Assembly: GCF_913776015.1 (NCBI RefSeq)
Contig: NZ_CAJYMD010000001.1
Coordinates: 1-64,000, forward strand
Direction of reading: 5' to 3'
DNA: 64,000 nt
From: an uncultured Oxalicibacterium sp.
Lineage (GTDB): Bacteria; Pseudomonadota; Gammaproteobacteria; Burkholderiales; Burkholderiaceae_D
The position numbers were made by a program, and so were the translations under genes. The notes under the pieces are model-generated. The model saw only the letters and a list, made by a program, of their open reading frames with translations, had not been told where the DNA came from and made no database searches. Every line of letters starts with the position of its first letter. Position 1 is the first letter of the stretch. This document shows positions 26,740 through 36,076 of the stretch, one piece after another.

Positions 26740-27894
26740 TTACTTGAGCTGATCGTTCAGCAGGCTCAGAATACGCTGGCCGGTTTTCGATGTTTCAACC
26801 TGACCTTCGTTATTCAGAACCGTCACTTGGCTGGAATCAGCAGAGCCCTTCACCGAAATGCGATAACGGGCTGCCGCCTTGTCTTTATCCTTGCTGGAAC
26901 CGAACGAGAACAGATTGCCGAAGAAGCCTTTCTTCTGCGTAGCCTGCGCATCGTCACCCTGATCCACATAACGCACGAAGTACAGACCTTGCGAACGGTC
27001 ACGATCTTCTACCGTGAAACCGACGCGATCCAGGGCCAGGCCGACACGACGCCATGCACGATCAAAGCCTTCATCGACCTGCACATACGTCCCCTGCACC
27101 CCTTGCGCCAGTTTGCTGCGCGATGCTTGTGGTGCGACGTTGGCGACAGATGCCTTGGCACGTTTCTCTTCCACGCCCAACTGCACCATCAGGCGCGACA
27201 GGAATTCGGCTTCCAGTTCCGGATCGGAAGGACGCGCCGTCCAAACCGTACGCTCGTTGTCCTGACCCGTCAGCACTTCTTCAGCACCGCGGTGACTTAG
27301 ATAGATTTCAGTGGTGCCGTTCGGGCCACGTTCCAGACGCGTACGGAACTTGTCGCGCTCGCCCGTCGAGTAGAACGAATCGAAAATCTTGCCGAGATTG
27401 CGGCGGATGAAATCCTGTGGAATCTTGGCACGGTTTTCCGCCCAATCGGTTTCCATCACACCGGTATCCGGCGAATCGATATTGATCAGGAAACCATTGT
27501 CTTGCCAAAAATCCTTGATACGTGGCCACAACACTTCAGGCGCCTGATTGACGACCAACCAGCGTTGCGAACCACTACGTTCGATCCGCACATCTGCCAG
27601 CTGGCTTGGTGCAACAGCCGCAGCCTGCTCGACTGGACGAGCGGTTTGCTGGGCATTGTAGGCGGAGGCTGTGGCACTACCGCGATTTGCATCAGGCAAG
27701 GCGTAGCGATTGTCACGTTGCAGCTGCGTTAAATCCGGTGGAATTTCGAGCTTCGACGTATTGTTTTGCGGAGTCTCGCTCTTGTAATCCATGCGATTCG
27801 GTTCAAGCATGGAATTGATCGAACTGCATCCGACCAGGCTGGTAAGCGCAAGCGCGTAAATCACGCCGTGTTTTGCGAAGCTACGTTGAGCCAT
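26740..27894 (-). CDS. bamC: Outer membrane protein assembly factor BamC
   Basis: Lipoprotein of the BAM complex that inserts beta-barrel proteins in the outer membrane. The 384-residue product has a lipoprotein signal with lipobox LVGC (cysteine about 23), the BamC N-terminal stretch YKSETPQNNTSKLEIPPDLTQLQ that contacts BamD, and two helix-grip domains. The position directly after dapA is conserved from E. coli. GGAAG lies ten bases before the ATG. Confidence 0.92.
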   Translation of the reverse strand: MAQRSFAKHGVIYALALTSLVGCSSINSMLEPNRMDYKSETPQNNTSKLEIPPDLTQLQRDNRYALPDANRGSATASAYNAQQTARPVEQAAAVAPSQLADVRIERSGSQRWLVVNQAPEVLWPRIKDFWQDNGFLINIDSPDTGVMETDWAENRAKIPQDFIRRNLGKIFDSFYSTGERDKFRTRLERGPNGTTEIYLSHRGAEEVLTGQDNERTVWTARPSDPELEAEFLSRLMVQLGVEEKRAKASVANVAPQASRSKLAQGVQGTYVQVDEGFDRAWRRVGLALDRVGFTVEDRDRSQGLYFVRYVDQGDDAQATQKKGFFGNLFSFGSSKDKDKAAARYRISVKGSADSSQVTVLNNEGQVETSKTGQRILSLLNDQLK

Positions 27895-27966
27895 GTAATC
27901 AATCTTCCGAAAGTAAATTGGGGACCCGATTCAGATCTGCTGCAATCGGCGAATCAGGTCAGTCGC

Positions 27967-28845
27967 TTATTGTAATACACCCGATTCGCGCATCGCCGCA
28001 CGCACGACTTCGTGATACTGCTCGGCCAATGGCACGATAGGCAGGCGCATACCCGGCGGAATCAAACCGATTTCAGCCATTGCCCATTTGAGGGGAACAG
28101 GATTCGGTTCGACGAAGAGCTTGTTATGCAGCGGGAACATCTTGTTGTTGATGGCAATCGCTTCGGCCACACGCAAATTCATCGCCGCATCGCACAAGTC
28201 ATGCATGGCACGCGGTGCAATGTTGGCCGTAACGGAAATATTGCCTTTACCGCCACAGAACATCAGAGCCATCGCAGTTGGATCGTCGCCCGAATAGACG
28301 GCGAATTCCTTCGGTGCCTGACGGATCAGATCACAACCGCGTGCGATGTTGCCGGTTGCGTCCTTGACGCCGATCACGCCCGGCACCTGCGCGAGACGCA
28401 AAATCGTTTCGTTGGACATGTCGGCCACGGTACGGCCCGGCACGTTGTACAGAATCACCGGCAGATCGACCGCTTCGGCAATCTTCTTGAAATGCTGGTA
28501 CATGCCTTCCTGGGTAGGACGGTTGTAGTACGGTACAACCTGCAACGATGCATCGGCACCGACATCCTTGGCAAACTGCGTGAGTTCGATCGCTTCAACA
28601 GTCGAGTTGCCGCCAGTGCCGGCGATGATTGGGATGCGCTTGGCGGTGTGCTCAACCGCAACACGGATCAGTTCGCAATGCTCTTCCACGGTAACGGTCG
28701 GCGATTCGCCGGTCGTGCCGACAATAACGATGCCATCCGTACCTTCGGCGATGTGCCAGTCAATCAGCTTGCGCAGTCCCGGCAAATCGAGAGAGCCGTC
28801 TGCGTGCATGGGAGTAACGATTGCGGGAATGCTGCCCTGAATCAT
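27967..28845 (-). CDS. dapA: 4-hydroxy-tetrahydrodipicolinate synthase DapA
   Basis: Condenses pyruvate and aspartate semialdehyde, the first committed step to lysine and diaminopimelate. The 292-residue TIM-barrel protein shows GTTGESPT (about 43-50), the tyrosine motif [18 protein letters not shown], and the Schiff-base lysine in GVKDATGN near residue 161. The ATG at 28845 matches the family N-terminus [13 protein letters not shown]. Leads the dapA-bamC-MBL unit; 60 bases follow the methyltransferase gene. Confidence 0.97.
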   Translation of the reverse strand: MIQGSIPAIVTPMHADGSLDLPGLRKLIDWHIAEGTDGIVIVGTTGESPTVTVEEHCELIRVAVEHTAKRIPIIAGTGGNSTVEAIELTQFAKDVGADASLQVVPYYNRPTQEGMYQHFKKIAEAVDLPVILYNVPGRTVADMSNETILRLAQVPGVIGVKDATGNIARGCDLIRQAPKEFAVYSGDDPTAMALMFCGGKGNISVTANIAPRAMHDLCDAAMNLRVAEAIAINNKMFPLHNKLFVEPNPVPLKWAMAEIGLIPPGMRLPIVPLAEQYHEVVRAAMRESGVLQ

Positions 28846-28905
28846 GATAGTTGAGCGAAAAAAATGAAGAATAGGTGATTGTAGCGGATAGCCCAATCGT
28901 GTGGA

Positions 28906-29502
28906 TCAATTCAGGACAAAATGCCCGATTCCACCGACTTGCTGAGCGCCCGACTTCACCGCGCAAATGCGTTGCAGCATCGCCGGCTTGGGAGAGGTAA
29001 CGCAGCCATCCTCGAATGCGATGACATGCAAACCGTAATCGCGCGCCACGGACAGCAATTCGCCGCGCGCCAGCAGAAAATCGGGATTGGACGGCTTGCC
29101 AAACTGTTCATTGCCAATGGCAAAAGTCTCATAAATCAAGACGCCACCCGGCGCGAGGCCATCGGCCAGCAAGGACCATAACGGCCGATGCAGATAATTG
29201 GTGACGATAATGCCGCTGAAACGTCCTGCTGAAAAAGGCCATGAGCGCGCGCTATCTCCCGTTTCCAGATCCAGCGCAAGCGTTTGAATTCCTTCGCCGT
29301 GCACCAGTGCCAGGCTTTCAGGATTGCGATCCACCGCCAGCACCGAATGGCCAAGTCCGGCGATCAGCCGACTGTGGCGCCCTGCCCCGCACGCCAGGTC
29401 GAGGACTTCCCCCGCAGGAATGAGGCCGGCAAAACGCTGTACCCAGCCCGAAGGCTGGCCCTGCGCTTCGTGCAGATCGGGTTTCTTGCCGAGTTCGCCC
29501 AT
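28906..29502 (-). CDS. Class I SAM-dependent methyltransferase
   Basis: A 198-residue methyltransferase with motif I VLDLACGAGRHS (about 34-45), motif II VLAVDRNPE and a short C-terminal part. The family resembles TehB/UbiE-like small methyltransferases, but the substrate cannot be read. The start lies three bases from the stop of the M50 protease gene, so the two are co-transcribed. Confidence 0.8.
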   Translation of the reverse strand: MGELGKKPDLHEAQGQPSGWVQRFAGLIPAGEVLDLACGAGRHSRLIAGLGHSVLAVDRNPESLALVHGEGIQTLALDLETGDSARSWPFSAGRFSGIIVTNYLHRPLWSLLADGLAPGGVLIYETFAIGNEQFGKPSNPDFLLARGELLSVARDYGLHVIAFEDGCVTSPKPAMLQRICAVKSGAQQVGGIGHFVLN

Positions 29503-29505
29503 GAT

Positions 29506-30162
29506 TCAGGTGAGTAAAAACGTGAGCGGGAAAACCAGCATTTGCAGCAATTTTCCTGCGGCGGCCATGACCGGCACCATCCAGTAATGCAGAACTTTCA
29601 GAATGACCAATCCGATCACGATGAAAAACCCGTAAGGTTCCAGCTTGGCAAATTTATATGCGTAACGATTCGGCAGCATGCTGGTCACGATACGTCCGCC
29701 ATCCAGCGGTGGCACCGGGAACAGGTTGAAGGCAAAGATCACCAGGTTGGTCAGCACGCCGGCTTGTGCCATGCGCATCAGAAATTCCTCTTGCGAACCG
29801 ATAGCCGCAAGGAAAATACCAAGCAGCATCCAACCCAGCGCCATGACCAGATTTGCCAACGGCCCCGCAAACGCAACGAATGCCATCTGCTTTTTCGGAT
29901 TGCGCAAATTGCCGAACACCACAGGTACCGGCTTGGCGTAACCGAACAGAAAAGGACTGCCGGCAAAATACAGCGCGATCGGGATCAGCAAGGTACCGAT
30001 CGGATCGATATGCTTGATCGGATTCAAACTCATGCGTCCTTGCGCATAAGCTGTGTTGTCACCGAAATATTTGGCTGCGTAAGCATGCGCCGCTTCGTGC
30101 AAGGTGATTGCAAACACAATCGGCAAGGCATAGACGGAAAACGTCTGGATGAGGTCGTTCAT
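29506..30162 (-). CDS. Site-2 protease (M50) family membrane protein
   Basis: A 218-residue polytopic zinc-protease-family protein. The zinc motif HEAAHAYAAKYFGD lies in the first membrane segment (His22, His26) and the third-ligand motif PVPPLDGGRIV near residue 150. Such S2P proteins cleave membrane-bound regulators, but the usual PDZ domain of RseP is absent and the substrate is unknown. Followed by the methyltransferase and preceded by the YciO-type gene, a common betaproteobacterial order. Confidence 0.88.
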   Translation of the reverse strand: MNDLIQTFSVYALPIVFAITLHEAAHAYAAKYFGDNTAYAQGRMSLNPIKHIDPIGTLLIPIALYFAGSPFLFGYAKPVPVVFGNLRNPKKQMAFVAFAGPLANLVMALGWMLLGIFLAAIGSQEEFLMRMAQAGVLTNLVIFAFNLFPVPPLDGGRIVTSMLPNRYAYKFAKLEPYGFFIVIGLVILKVLHYWMVPVMAAAGKLLQMLVFPLTFLLT

Positions 30163-30200
30163 GGCAAAGTCTTTGGATGATCAGGTAATGGAGTCGACTA

Positions 30201-30824
30201 TCAAAGGCCAAACGCGCTGGCATCGCCCCGCCCTTGACGCCGCAATTCCGGCTGCGCGCCGGTCATGTCGATCACGGTCGTCGGTTCCAGGCTACAGGCA
30301 CCGCCATCAATCACCAGATCAACTAGTTTTTCGAGACGCTCGCGCACCTCGTCAGGATCGGTCAGCGGGCCGTCATCGCCCGGCAAAATCAGGGTCGTGC
30401 CAAGTAAAGGCTGTGCCAGCTCGCCCAGCAAGGCATGGGCAATAGCATTCTCGGGAACACGCAGGCCGATGGTCTTGCGCGACGGATGGCTGACGCGACG
30501 CGGCACTTCCTTGGTTGCTTCAAGAATGAAGGTGTACGGTCCCGGTGTTGCCGCCTTGAGCATGCGGTACTGCTGATTGTCCACGCGCGCATAGTTGGCG
30601 ATCTCGCTCAGGTCGCGGCACAGCAAGGTCAGATGATGCTTGTCATCGACATTGCGAATCCGGCGCAAGCGCGTAACGGCGTCCTTGTCATCGAGGTGAC
30701 AAACCAGCGCATAGCAGGAATCTGTCGGCAAGGCGACGATGCCGCCCTCACGCACGATTTTCGCCGCCTGTGCGATCAGGCGCGCTTGCGGATTGTCGGG
30801 ATGAATCTGAAAAAATTGGCTCAT
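30201..30824 (-). CDS. YciO/TsaC-like (Sua5-YrdC-YwlC) protein
   Basis: A 207-residue YrdC-fold protein: GGIVALPTDSCYALVCHLDD, later LTLLCRDLSEIANYA, PGPYTFILEATKEVPRR and KTIGLRVPEN. The last two are the RNA/ATP-binding core of the family that makes threonylcarbamoyl-AMP for tRNA t6A. The layout fits the YciO branch, whose role is less certain than TsaC. The M50 gene follows 38 bases on. Confidence 0.85.
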   Translation of the reverse strand: MSQFFQIHPDNPQARLIAQAAKIVREGGIVALPTDSCYALVCHLDDKDAVTRLRRIRNVDDKHHLTLLCRDLSEIANYARVDNQQYRMLKAATPGPYTFILEATKEVPRRVSHPSRKTIGLRVPENAIAHALLGELAQPLLGTTLILPGDDGPLTDPDEVRERLEKLVDLVIDGGACSLEPTTVIDMTGAQPELRRQGRGDASAFGL

Positions 30825-30825
30825 G

Positions 30826-30864
30826 AAAATAATGGCGGCGGCAGCCGTCGGGCCACCGCCGCCA
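30826..30864 (-). terminator. Terminator after htpX
   Basis: On the minus strand TGGCGGCGG pairs with CCGCCGCCA across 14 bases and is followed by TTATTTTC. It separates htpX from the YciO-type gene, whose start codon is close behind. Confidence 0.65.
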
Positions 30865-30884
30865 GTGATCCTTCGTCAAAACAA

Positions 30885-31760
30885 TTATTGAATATTACGC
30901 AAAGCGGCAATACGTTGCTCAATCGGTGGGTGCGTCGAGAACAGTGCGGTAAAGCCTGGTCGATCGCTGATACCGAAAGCCTTCAGGTTTTCCGGCAGCG
31001 GGGTTGGCTCGATGCCACCAAGACGCGCCAGCGCCTTCATCATCGGTTGCGGGCTACCCATCAGTTTGGCAGCACCGGCATCGGCACGATATTCGCGATG
31101 ACGCGAGAACCAGGCAACGATCACCGAAGCGGCAATACCGAACACGATCTGGCAAACCATGACCGTCACAAAGTAACCGATGCCTTGCCCCTCGCTATTG
31201 CTGTTGCGCGAAATGGCACGATCAACAAAATAGCCAACCACACGCGCCAGAAATACGACGAAGGTGTTCACCACACCTTGCACCAGCGTCATGGTCACCA
31301 TGTCGCCATTGGCAACGTGCGCCACTTCGTGTGCCAGCACGGCTTCGACTTCTTCCTTCGTCATGCTTTGCAACAAACCGGTGGAAACCGCTACCAGGGC
31401 AGAATTCTTGAAAGCACCGGTGGCAAATGCGTTGGGTTCGCCGTCATAGACAGCCACTTCCGGCATGCCGATACCAGCGCGATCCGACAATTTACGCACC
31501 GTATCGACCAGCCACAATTCGGTGCTCGACGACGGCGAATCGATCACACGAGCACCCGTTGACCACTTGGCCATCGGCTTGCTGATCAGCAACGAGATGA
31601 TCGAACCCGTGAAACCAACCACCAGGGAGAACACCATCAGCATCGGCAGGTTCAGCCCGGACTGCGTCATGAAGCGATCGACGCCCAGCACGGACAGGAC
31701 GATCGACATCACCGCAATCACGGCGATATTGGTTGCGATAAACAACAGGATCCGTTTCAT
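30885..31760 (-). CDS. htpX: Heat-shock membrane protease HtpX
   Basis: A 291-residue M48 zinc protease of the inner membrane that degrades misfolded membrane proteins with FtsH. Two N-terminal membrane segments, then [18 protein letters not shown] with the HExxH motif near residue 140, then two further membrane segments and the third ligand glutamate in [17 protein letters not shown] precedes the ATG. Separated from the genes downstream by a hairpin. Confidence 0.95.
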   Translation of the reverse strand: MKRILLFIATNIAVIAVMSIVLSVLGVDRFMTQSGLNLPMLMVFSLVVGFTGSIISLLISKPMAKWSTGARVIDSPSSSTELWLVDTVRKLSDRAGIGMPEVAVYDGEPNAFATGAFKNSALVAVSTGLLQSMTKEEVEAVLAHEVAHVANGDMVTMTLVQGVVNTFVVFLARVVGYFVDRAISRNSNSEGQGIGYFVTVMVCQIVFGIAASVIVAWFSRHREYRADAGAAKLMGSPQPMMKALARLGGIEPTPLPENLKAFGISDRPGFTALFSTHPPIEQRIAALRNIQ

Positions 31761-31923
31761 TCAATTGCCTCCATCGGGTATTAAACGGGATTCGCGGAGA
31801 TTCGGTCGAGTCGCACATTGCGCTTTATCCGAATGCGGTCTTCAAATGCGATCGCAATCGCGAATTTCAAGGGCGCAAGATACCGGAAACCATCCTCCGG
31901 CTCAATGAAACGCCCGCAAAAAA

Positions 31924-32760
31924 TCAGATCGTCCAGTCGTGCCAGACCGGTTTTACACTCTTTGGCAAAGGCGGCAAGGTGCCGATATCGACACGCGATT
32001 CGCCTGGACCGTGGAAGTCGGAGCCACGCGAGGCAAGAAAGCCGAAACGGTTGGCCACGCGCGCATATTCCTCATACTGGTCCACCGTGTGGCTGCCGGT
32101 CGTCACTTCGATGGCCGTACCGCCAAGGTCCTTGAATTCGGCGAACAAGGCATCGAATGCCGTGTCATCGAATTTGTAGCGCCCCGGATGGGCAATCACG
32201 GCAATGCCACCCGCACCGCGTATCCACTGCATGGCGTCCGACAAAGTCGCCCAGCGATGCGGCACGAAGCCCGCCTTGCCTTCCCCCAGGTACTTGCTGA
32301 ACACCTCGGACAGATCCTTGCAGACCCCAAGCTCAAGCAGGTAGCGCGCAAAGTGCGTGCGCGAAATCAGATCGGGATTGCCGGCAAATTTCAATGCGCC
32401 TTCGAACGCGCCATGAATACCAACTGTTTCCAATTGCGCCGCCATCTCGCGTGCGCGGTTTTCGCGCCCACCACGCATGCCGGCCAAGCCATCGATCAGC
32501 GTCTGATTGGTTTCGTCAATTTGCAAGCCGACGATATGCACAGTTTGCGACGCCCAGGTGATCGAGATTTCCACGCCCGTTACATACGGCAGATCCAGTG
32601 CCTTCGCAGCAGCACGTGCCTCGGCAATGCCGGCAACCTCATCGTGATCCGTCATTGCCCACACATCCACGCCATTACGTTTGGCGCGCGCCGCCAGATC
32701 GGTAGGCGACAGCGTGCCATCGGACACGGTGGAATGGCAGTGCAGATCAAAATTCAACAT
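31924..32760 (-). CDS. PHP-domain phosphoesterase (RNase AM / YciV type)
   Basis: A 278-residue PHP-fold metal-dependent phosphoesterase. Ligand motifs: FDLHCHSTVSDGTLSP at the N-terminus, AMTDHDEVAG, GVEISI, HIVGL, GIAVIAHPGRY and RGSDFHGPGE near the end. The family member in E. coli (RNase AM, formerly TrpH) degrades short RNA/DNA and 5' phosphates. The ATG at 32760 fits the family; the frame is open further to 32832. Confidence 0.87.
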   Translation of the reverse strand: MLNFDLHCHSTVSDGTLSPTDLAARAKRNGVDVWAMTDHDEVAGIAEARAAAKALDLPYVTGVEISITWASQTVHIVGLQIDETNQTLIDGLAGMRGGRENRAREMAAQLETVGIHGAFEGALKFAGNPDLISRTHFARYLLELGVCKDLSEVFSKYLGEGKAGFVPHRWATLSDAMQWIRGAGGIAVIAHPGRYKFDDTAFDALFAEFKDLGGTAIEVTTGSHTVDQYEEYARVANRFGFLASRGSDFHGPGESRVDIGTLPPLPKSVKPVWHDWTI

Positions 32761-32858
32761 CGTTTTCAACTCGGTGAGACAACAGACATGATTGTACGGG
32801 TATTGCTTCATCCTTACCGGAAGCAATGCCATACCTCATTGTTCTCATCCCGCAAAAA

Positions 32859-33749
32859 TCATTCCAGGAAAGTGTCAACGGCACGCGCAATCTGTTCCGG
32901 CTGGTCGTGATGCAACATGTGGCCGGCATCCGGCACGCGCAGCGAAATCACGTTACCGAAATGCGCCTTGCGTCGCGCGATTTCTGCATCTGCCTGCCCG
33001 GCATCGCCAAAGCGTGGCATCAGTTCACTCTCCTTAGCATCCACCCACAGCACGGGCGCACGCACGGCCTGCCAGCAAGCCAGGACTTCGTCGAGACGAT
33101 ACAGCATCGGATTCGACAACCGATGGCGGGGGTCGGCCTGCAACACCCACGCACTGCGCATATCGGGCGCTGCCCAATGGCCGGCCAGAAATGCGGCGCG
33201 ACGATCGGTCAGGCGCGGATTGTTTTTCTGCAGTCGGCGCGCCACTTCGTCCCGGTCGGCATAGCTCCGCAAGGCAGGCGGATTGCGCAACTCATCGAGC
33301 CATTGCCCATAGCGTCCCGGTGCCTGCTCCGGGCGGGTCGCCGGCATGCCGAATCCTTCCAGAAGAATCAGGCGACGCACGCGGTCTGCACGTACCCCGG
33401 CATACACGCCGGCCACATTCGCACCGAGGCTATGCCCGAGCAAATCGACCGGCGCATCAGGCGCATAGTGCGCCAGCAGTGCATCCAGATCGGCCAGATA
33501 GTCGGGAAACCAGTAACCGCCGGGCGCATGCGCCGTGCCACCAAAACCGCGCCAATCCGGCGCAATGAAGTGTACGCGCGCCTGCATGGCATCAACCAGA
33601 AACTGGAAAGTGGCCGACACATCCATCCAGCCATGCAACATGACGACGATAGGTGCCCCATCGTCGCCCCAATGGCGCACGTGATACCGCAAACCCCGCA
33701 AGGTAATCCATTCCGAACGGGAAGGCTTCATATCCTGCAATTCGTTCAT
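32859..33749 (-). CDS. Alpha/beta hydrolase
   Basis: A 296-residue alpha/beta-hydrolase-fold protein. VVMLHGWMDVSATFQF supplies the oxyanion region, GHSLGANVAGVYAG the nucleophile elbow (serine about 115), and AGHMLHHDQPEQIA the catalytic histidine. Substrate unknown; serine hydrolases of this shape include esterases and dehalogenase-like enzymes. The ATG at 33731 is an alternative start. Confidence 0.82.
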   Translation of the reverse strand: MNELQDMKPSRSEWITLRGLRYHVRHWGDDGAPIVVMLHGWMDVSATFQFLVDAMQARVHFIAPDWRGFGGTAHAPGGYWFPDYLADLDALLAHYAPDAPVDLLGHSLGANVAGVYAGVRADRVRRLILLEGFGMPATRPEQAPGRYGQWLDELRNPPALRSYADRDEVARRLQKNNPRLTDRRAAFLAGHWAAPDMRSAWVLQADPRHRLSNPMLYRLDEVLACWQAVRAPVLWVDAKESELMPRFGDAGQADAEIARRKAHFGNVISLRVPDAGHMLHHDQPEQIARAVDTFLE

Positions 33750-33794
33750 CCTGTCTGGCGCGCACTAAAGCCGTCACGGCATCGCGCGCGCAAT

Positions 33795-33836
33795 TACAAA
33801 AAAATACGCGCATCGATGTTTGAGCATCGATGCGCG
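33795..33836 (-). terminator. Terminator after the first small lipoprotein gene
   Basis: CGCGCATCGATG pairs with CATCGATGCGCG over a six-base loop, followed on the minus strand by TATTTTTTT. Confidence 0.88.
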
Positions 33837-33851
33837 CAGCCAGCAAAACAT

Positions 33852-34043
33852 TTACTTCTTGGCGTCGTCTGCGGCTTTCTGGATATCTTGTCCTGCTTCT
33901 TTCATTTTCTCGCCAGCGCTGGCTGCGGCGTTATCGACCTGCTTGCCGGCGCGCTCTGCAGGACCTTCCTTCTGACAGGCGCTCAAACCAACAGCCAGCA
34001 AGCCAACAGCGATCAGGGACAGCAAGGTTTTCTTGGTATTCAT
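33852..34043 (-). CDS. Small lipoprotein, copy 2 of a tandem pair
   Basis: A 63-residue lipoprotein: MNTKKTLLSLIAVGLLAVGLSAC with lipobox LSAC (cysteine 23), then a Lys/Glu/Ala-rich helix (QKEGPAERAGKQVDNAAASAGEKMKEAG, ending QDIQKAADDAKK). It is paralogous to the gene just upstream. The helical part looks like an amphipathic coiled coil of the YjbE/ecotin-leader sort; function unknown. AGGA stands eight bases before the ATG, and a terminator follows. Confidence 0.8.
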   Translation of the reverse strand: MNTKKTLLSLIAVGLLAVGLSACQKEGPAERAGKQVDNAAASAGEKMKEAGQDIQKAADDAKK

Positions 34044-34121
34044 GGTAATGATCCTTTCAGGATGAGGGAATGGGAAGACATCATTGGCGAGGACGGATCG
34101 ACTCCGCTACCTCGCTTGTTT

Positions 34122-34352
34122 TCATTTCTTTGCGTCGTCTGCAGCTTTCTGGATTTCTTTTCCTGCTTCCTGCATCTTCTCGCCGACCTTGGCGGTGACT
34201 TCTTCGACCTTTTCCGCCGCCGTTGCGGTGGCTTCATCAATCTTCTTGCCTGCACGCTCGGCCGGTCCTTCTTCCTTCTTCTGGCATGCGGCAAGACCGA
34301 ATGCCAATGCGCTAACTGCCAGTACTGCCATCAAGGTTTTTTTAGTATTCAT
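34122..34352 (-). CDS. Small lipoprotein, copy 1 of a tandem pair
   Basis: A 76-residue lipoprotein, MNTKKTLMAVLAVSALAFGLAAC with lipobox LAAC, then KKEEGPAERAGKKIDEATATAAEKVEEV and EKMQEAGKEIQKAADDAKK. Its signal and tail are nearly the same as the 33852 copy; the middle carries 13 extra residues. I start at 34352, since AAGGG is well placed and it matches the paralog; the ATG three bases earlier also fits. 78 bases separate the two copies. Confidence 0.8.
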   Translation of the reverse strand: MNTKKTLMAVLAVSALAFGLAACQKKEEGPAERAGKKIDEATATAAEKVEEVTAKVGEKMQEAGKEIQKAADDAKK

Positions 34353-34477
34353 CATGATCCCTTCATAGATTCGTGCGTCCGCGATGCGGTGACTTTGCAT
34401 CGTCACGCACCAATTTGACTGTGATCTTTTTCCCAAGTTCTTGCAACTCGGTAACAAGGTGTAACGTTGTTATTTCG

Positions 34478-35329
34478 TCACGACTGTGCTGCCGACAGCA
34501 AATCGGCCAGATCGGCCTCGCTAAAGCCGGCGGCGCGCCGTGCTGCCAGATTGAACGGCCCACGGACGATAGGTGCCTTGTAATGGCGCGACAACTGCCG
34601 ATAGGTGGAAACCGGCTCCAGGCCTCGCTGCGCGCATAGAAAGGCATACCAGCGGTTGCCGACTGCAACATGGCCAATTTCATCGCGCAGGATAATGTCG
34701 AGAATGGCCGCTGCCTCGGCATCACCAGCTTGTGCCAGTTTGGCGCGCATCGGCGGCGATGCATCAAGCCCGCGTGCTTCCATCGTGCGCGGCACCAATG
34801 CCATGCGGGCCAGCACGTCGCCCACCGTTTTTTCGGTCATTTCCCACAGACTGTTATGCGCTGAAAAATCGCCATAGGCGTAACCCAAACGCTGCAAATG
34901 CGCCGCCAGCAGCGAGAAGTGCAAAGCCTCTTCAGCGGCAACCTTCAACCAGTCGGCGTAGTAATCGTGCGGCATGTCCGCGAAGCGCCAGATCGCATCC
35001 AAGGCAAGGTTGATCGCGTTGAACTCGATATGCGTCAAGGCATGAATGGCAATCGCCCTGCCCTCGGGCGTATGCATGGCGCGCCGCGCCACATCCTTGG
35101 GTGGCAACAAAATCGGATGCGCCGGGCGTCCGGGAATCGGTGCCGACGGCAGCAGTTGCGCAACCGTATCGAGCGTGATGCCACCTTCCGCCCATGCCTT
35201 TGCCAGGGCAATCGTCTGCCCGGCCTTGATGCCCGGATCACACTCGACCAGCAGGCACAACGCCGCTTCGCGCAATTCCTTGAAAGGCAATGCCATGGCG
35301 TTTGCAGCGAAGGAAGAAGAATCTGTCAT
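34478..35329 (-). CDS. DUF455 ferritin-like protein
   Basis: A 283-residue protein of the DUF455 family, ferritin-like four-helix fold. Likely di-iron carboxylate ligands are HIEFNAINLALDAIW, VAAEEALHFSLLAAHL and ILRDEIGHVAVGNRWY. The family is not well characterised; a hydroxylase role is only suggested by the fold. The ATG at 35329 gives the family length; the frame is open to 35386. Upstream of the lipoprotein pair but with a 125-base gap. Confidence 0.78.
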   Translation of the reverse strand: MTDSSSFAANAMALPFKELREAALCLLVECDPGIKAGQTIALAKAWAEGGITLDTVAQLLPSAPIPGRPAHPILLPPKDVARRAMHTPEGRAIAIHALTHIEFNAINLALDAIWRFADMPHDYYADWLKVAAEEALHFSLLAAHLQRLGYAYGDFSAHNSLWEMTEKTVGDVLARMALVPRTMEARGLDASPPMRAKLAQAGDAEAAAILDIILRDEIGHVAVGNRWYAFLCAQRGLEPVSTYRQLSRHYKAPIVRGPFNLAARRAAGFSEADLADLLSAAQS

Positions 35330-35549
35330 GGGTAACGTAAAATAACGGCTTTGTCGCGGCGACACATGATGCAAGCGTGCCGCCACTTGTCCTGTCGAGT
35401 ACGCCGGCCCTTTCGATTTCTGTCGCCGTCCCCATCTGGGTTGGCAAGGCAGGCGCTGAGCAGCCCATAGCCAGCACGGCGGTACAGCATCAGACGAAGC
35501 CCCAATCAGCGCAAGGCTACATCGTGTAGCGCATCATTCTACTGAAACC

Positions 35550-36074
35550 ATGTCAATCTACCAATTAGGCGAACACGTCCCAAACATTGCTGAATCGGCC
35601 TACGTGACCGATTCGGCAACCGTGGTCGGTCGCGTGACGATTGGCGAGGATTCCAGCGTCTGGTTCCAATCCACGGTACGCGGCGACAATGAAGACATCG
35701 TCATTGGGCGCAACTGCAATCTGCAGGAAGGTGCCGTGCTGCATGCCGACCCCGGCTTCCCGATCAACATGGAAGACAACGTCAGCGTCGGCCATCAGGC
35801 AATGATTCACGGCTGCACGATTGGCGAAGGTTCGCTGATCGGCATTCAAGCCATCGTTCTCAACGGCGCACGTATCGGCAAAAACTGTCTGGTCGGGGCT
35901 GGCGCGCTCGTCACCGAAGGCAAATCCTTTCCCGACAATAGCCTGATCATCGGTACGCCGGCACGCGTCTTGCGCACGCTCGATGAAACTGAAATCGCCA
36001 ACCTGCGCCGCATTGCCGACAGCTACGCCGAGCGCAGTCGTCTATTCAAAACACAATTGAAGAAAATAGGATAA
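35550..36074 (+). CDS. Gamma-class carbonic anhydrase-like protein (YrdA type)
   Basis: A 174-residue left-handed parallel beta-helix built of hexapeptide repeats, including VWFQSTVRGDNEDIVIGRNCNLQEGAVLHAD and VGHQAMIHGCTIG. These hold the three zinc histidines of the gamma-carbonic-anhydrase family (about residues 67, 85 and 90). Activity is not certain: YrdA-type members often lack detectable carbonic anhydrase activity. hslO follows after two bases. Confidence 0.87.
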   Translation: MSIYQLGEHVPNIAESAYVTDSATVVGRVTIGEDSSVWFQSTVRGDNEDIVIGRNCNLQEGAVLHADPGFPINMEDNVSVGHQAMIHGCTIGEGSLIGIQAIVLNGARIGKNCLVGAGALVTEGKSFPDNSLIIGTPARVLRTLDETEIANLRRIADSYAERSRLFKTQLKKIG

Positions 36075-36076
36075 CC

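Noticed and set aside
32826-34418. Open frame of about 530 codons on the plus strand
   Set aside because: It lies opposite the alpha/beta hydrolase and both small lipoproteins, which have clear motifs, lipoboxes and ribosome sites; the antisense frame has no recognisable domain.
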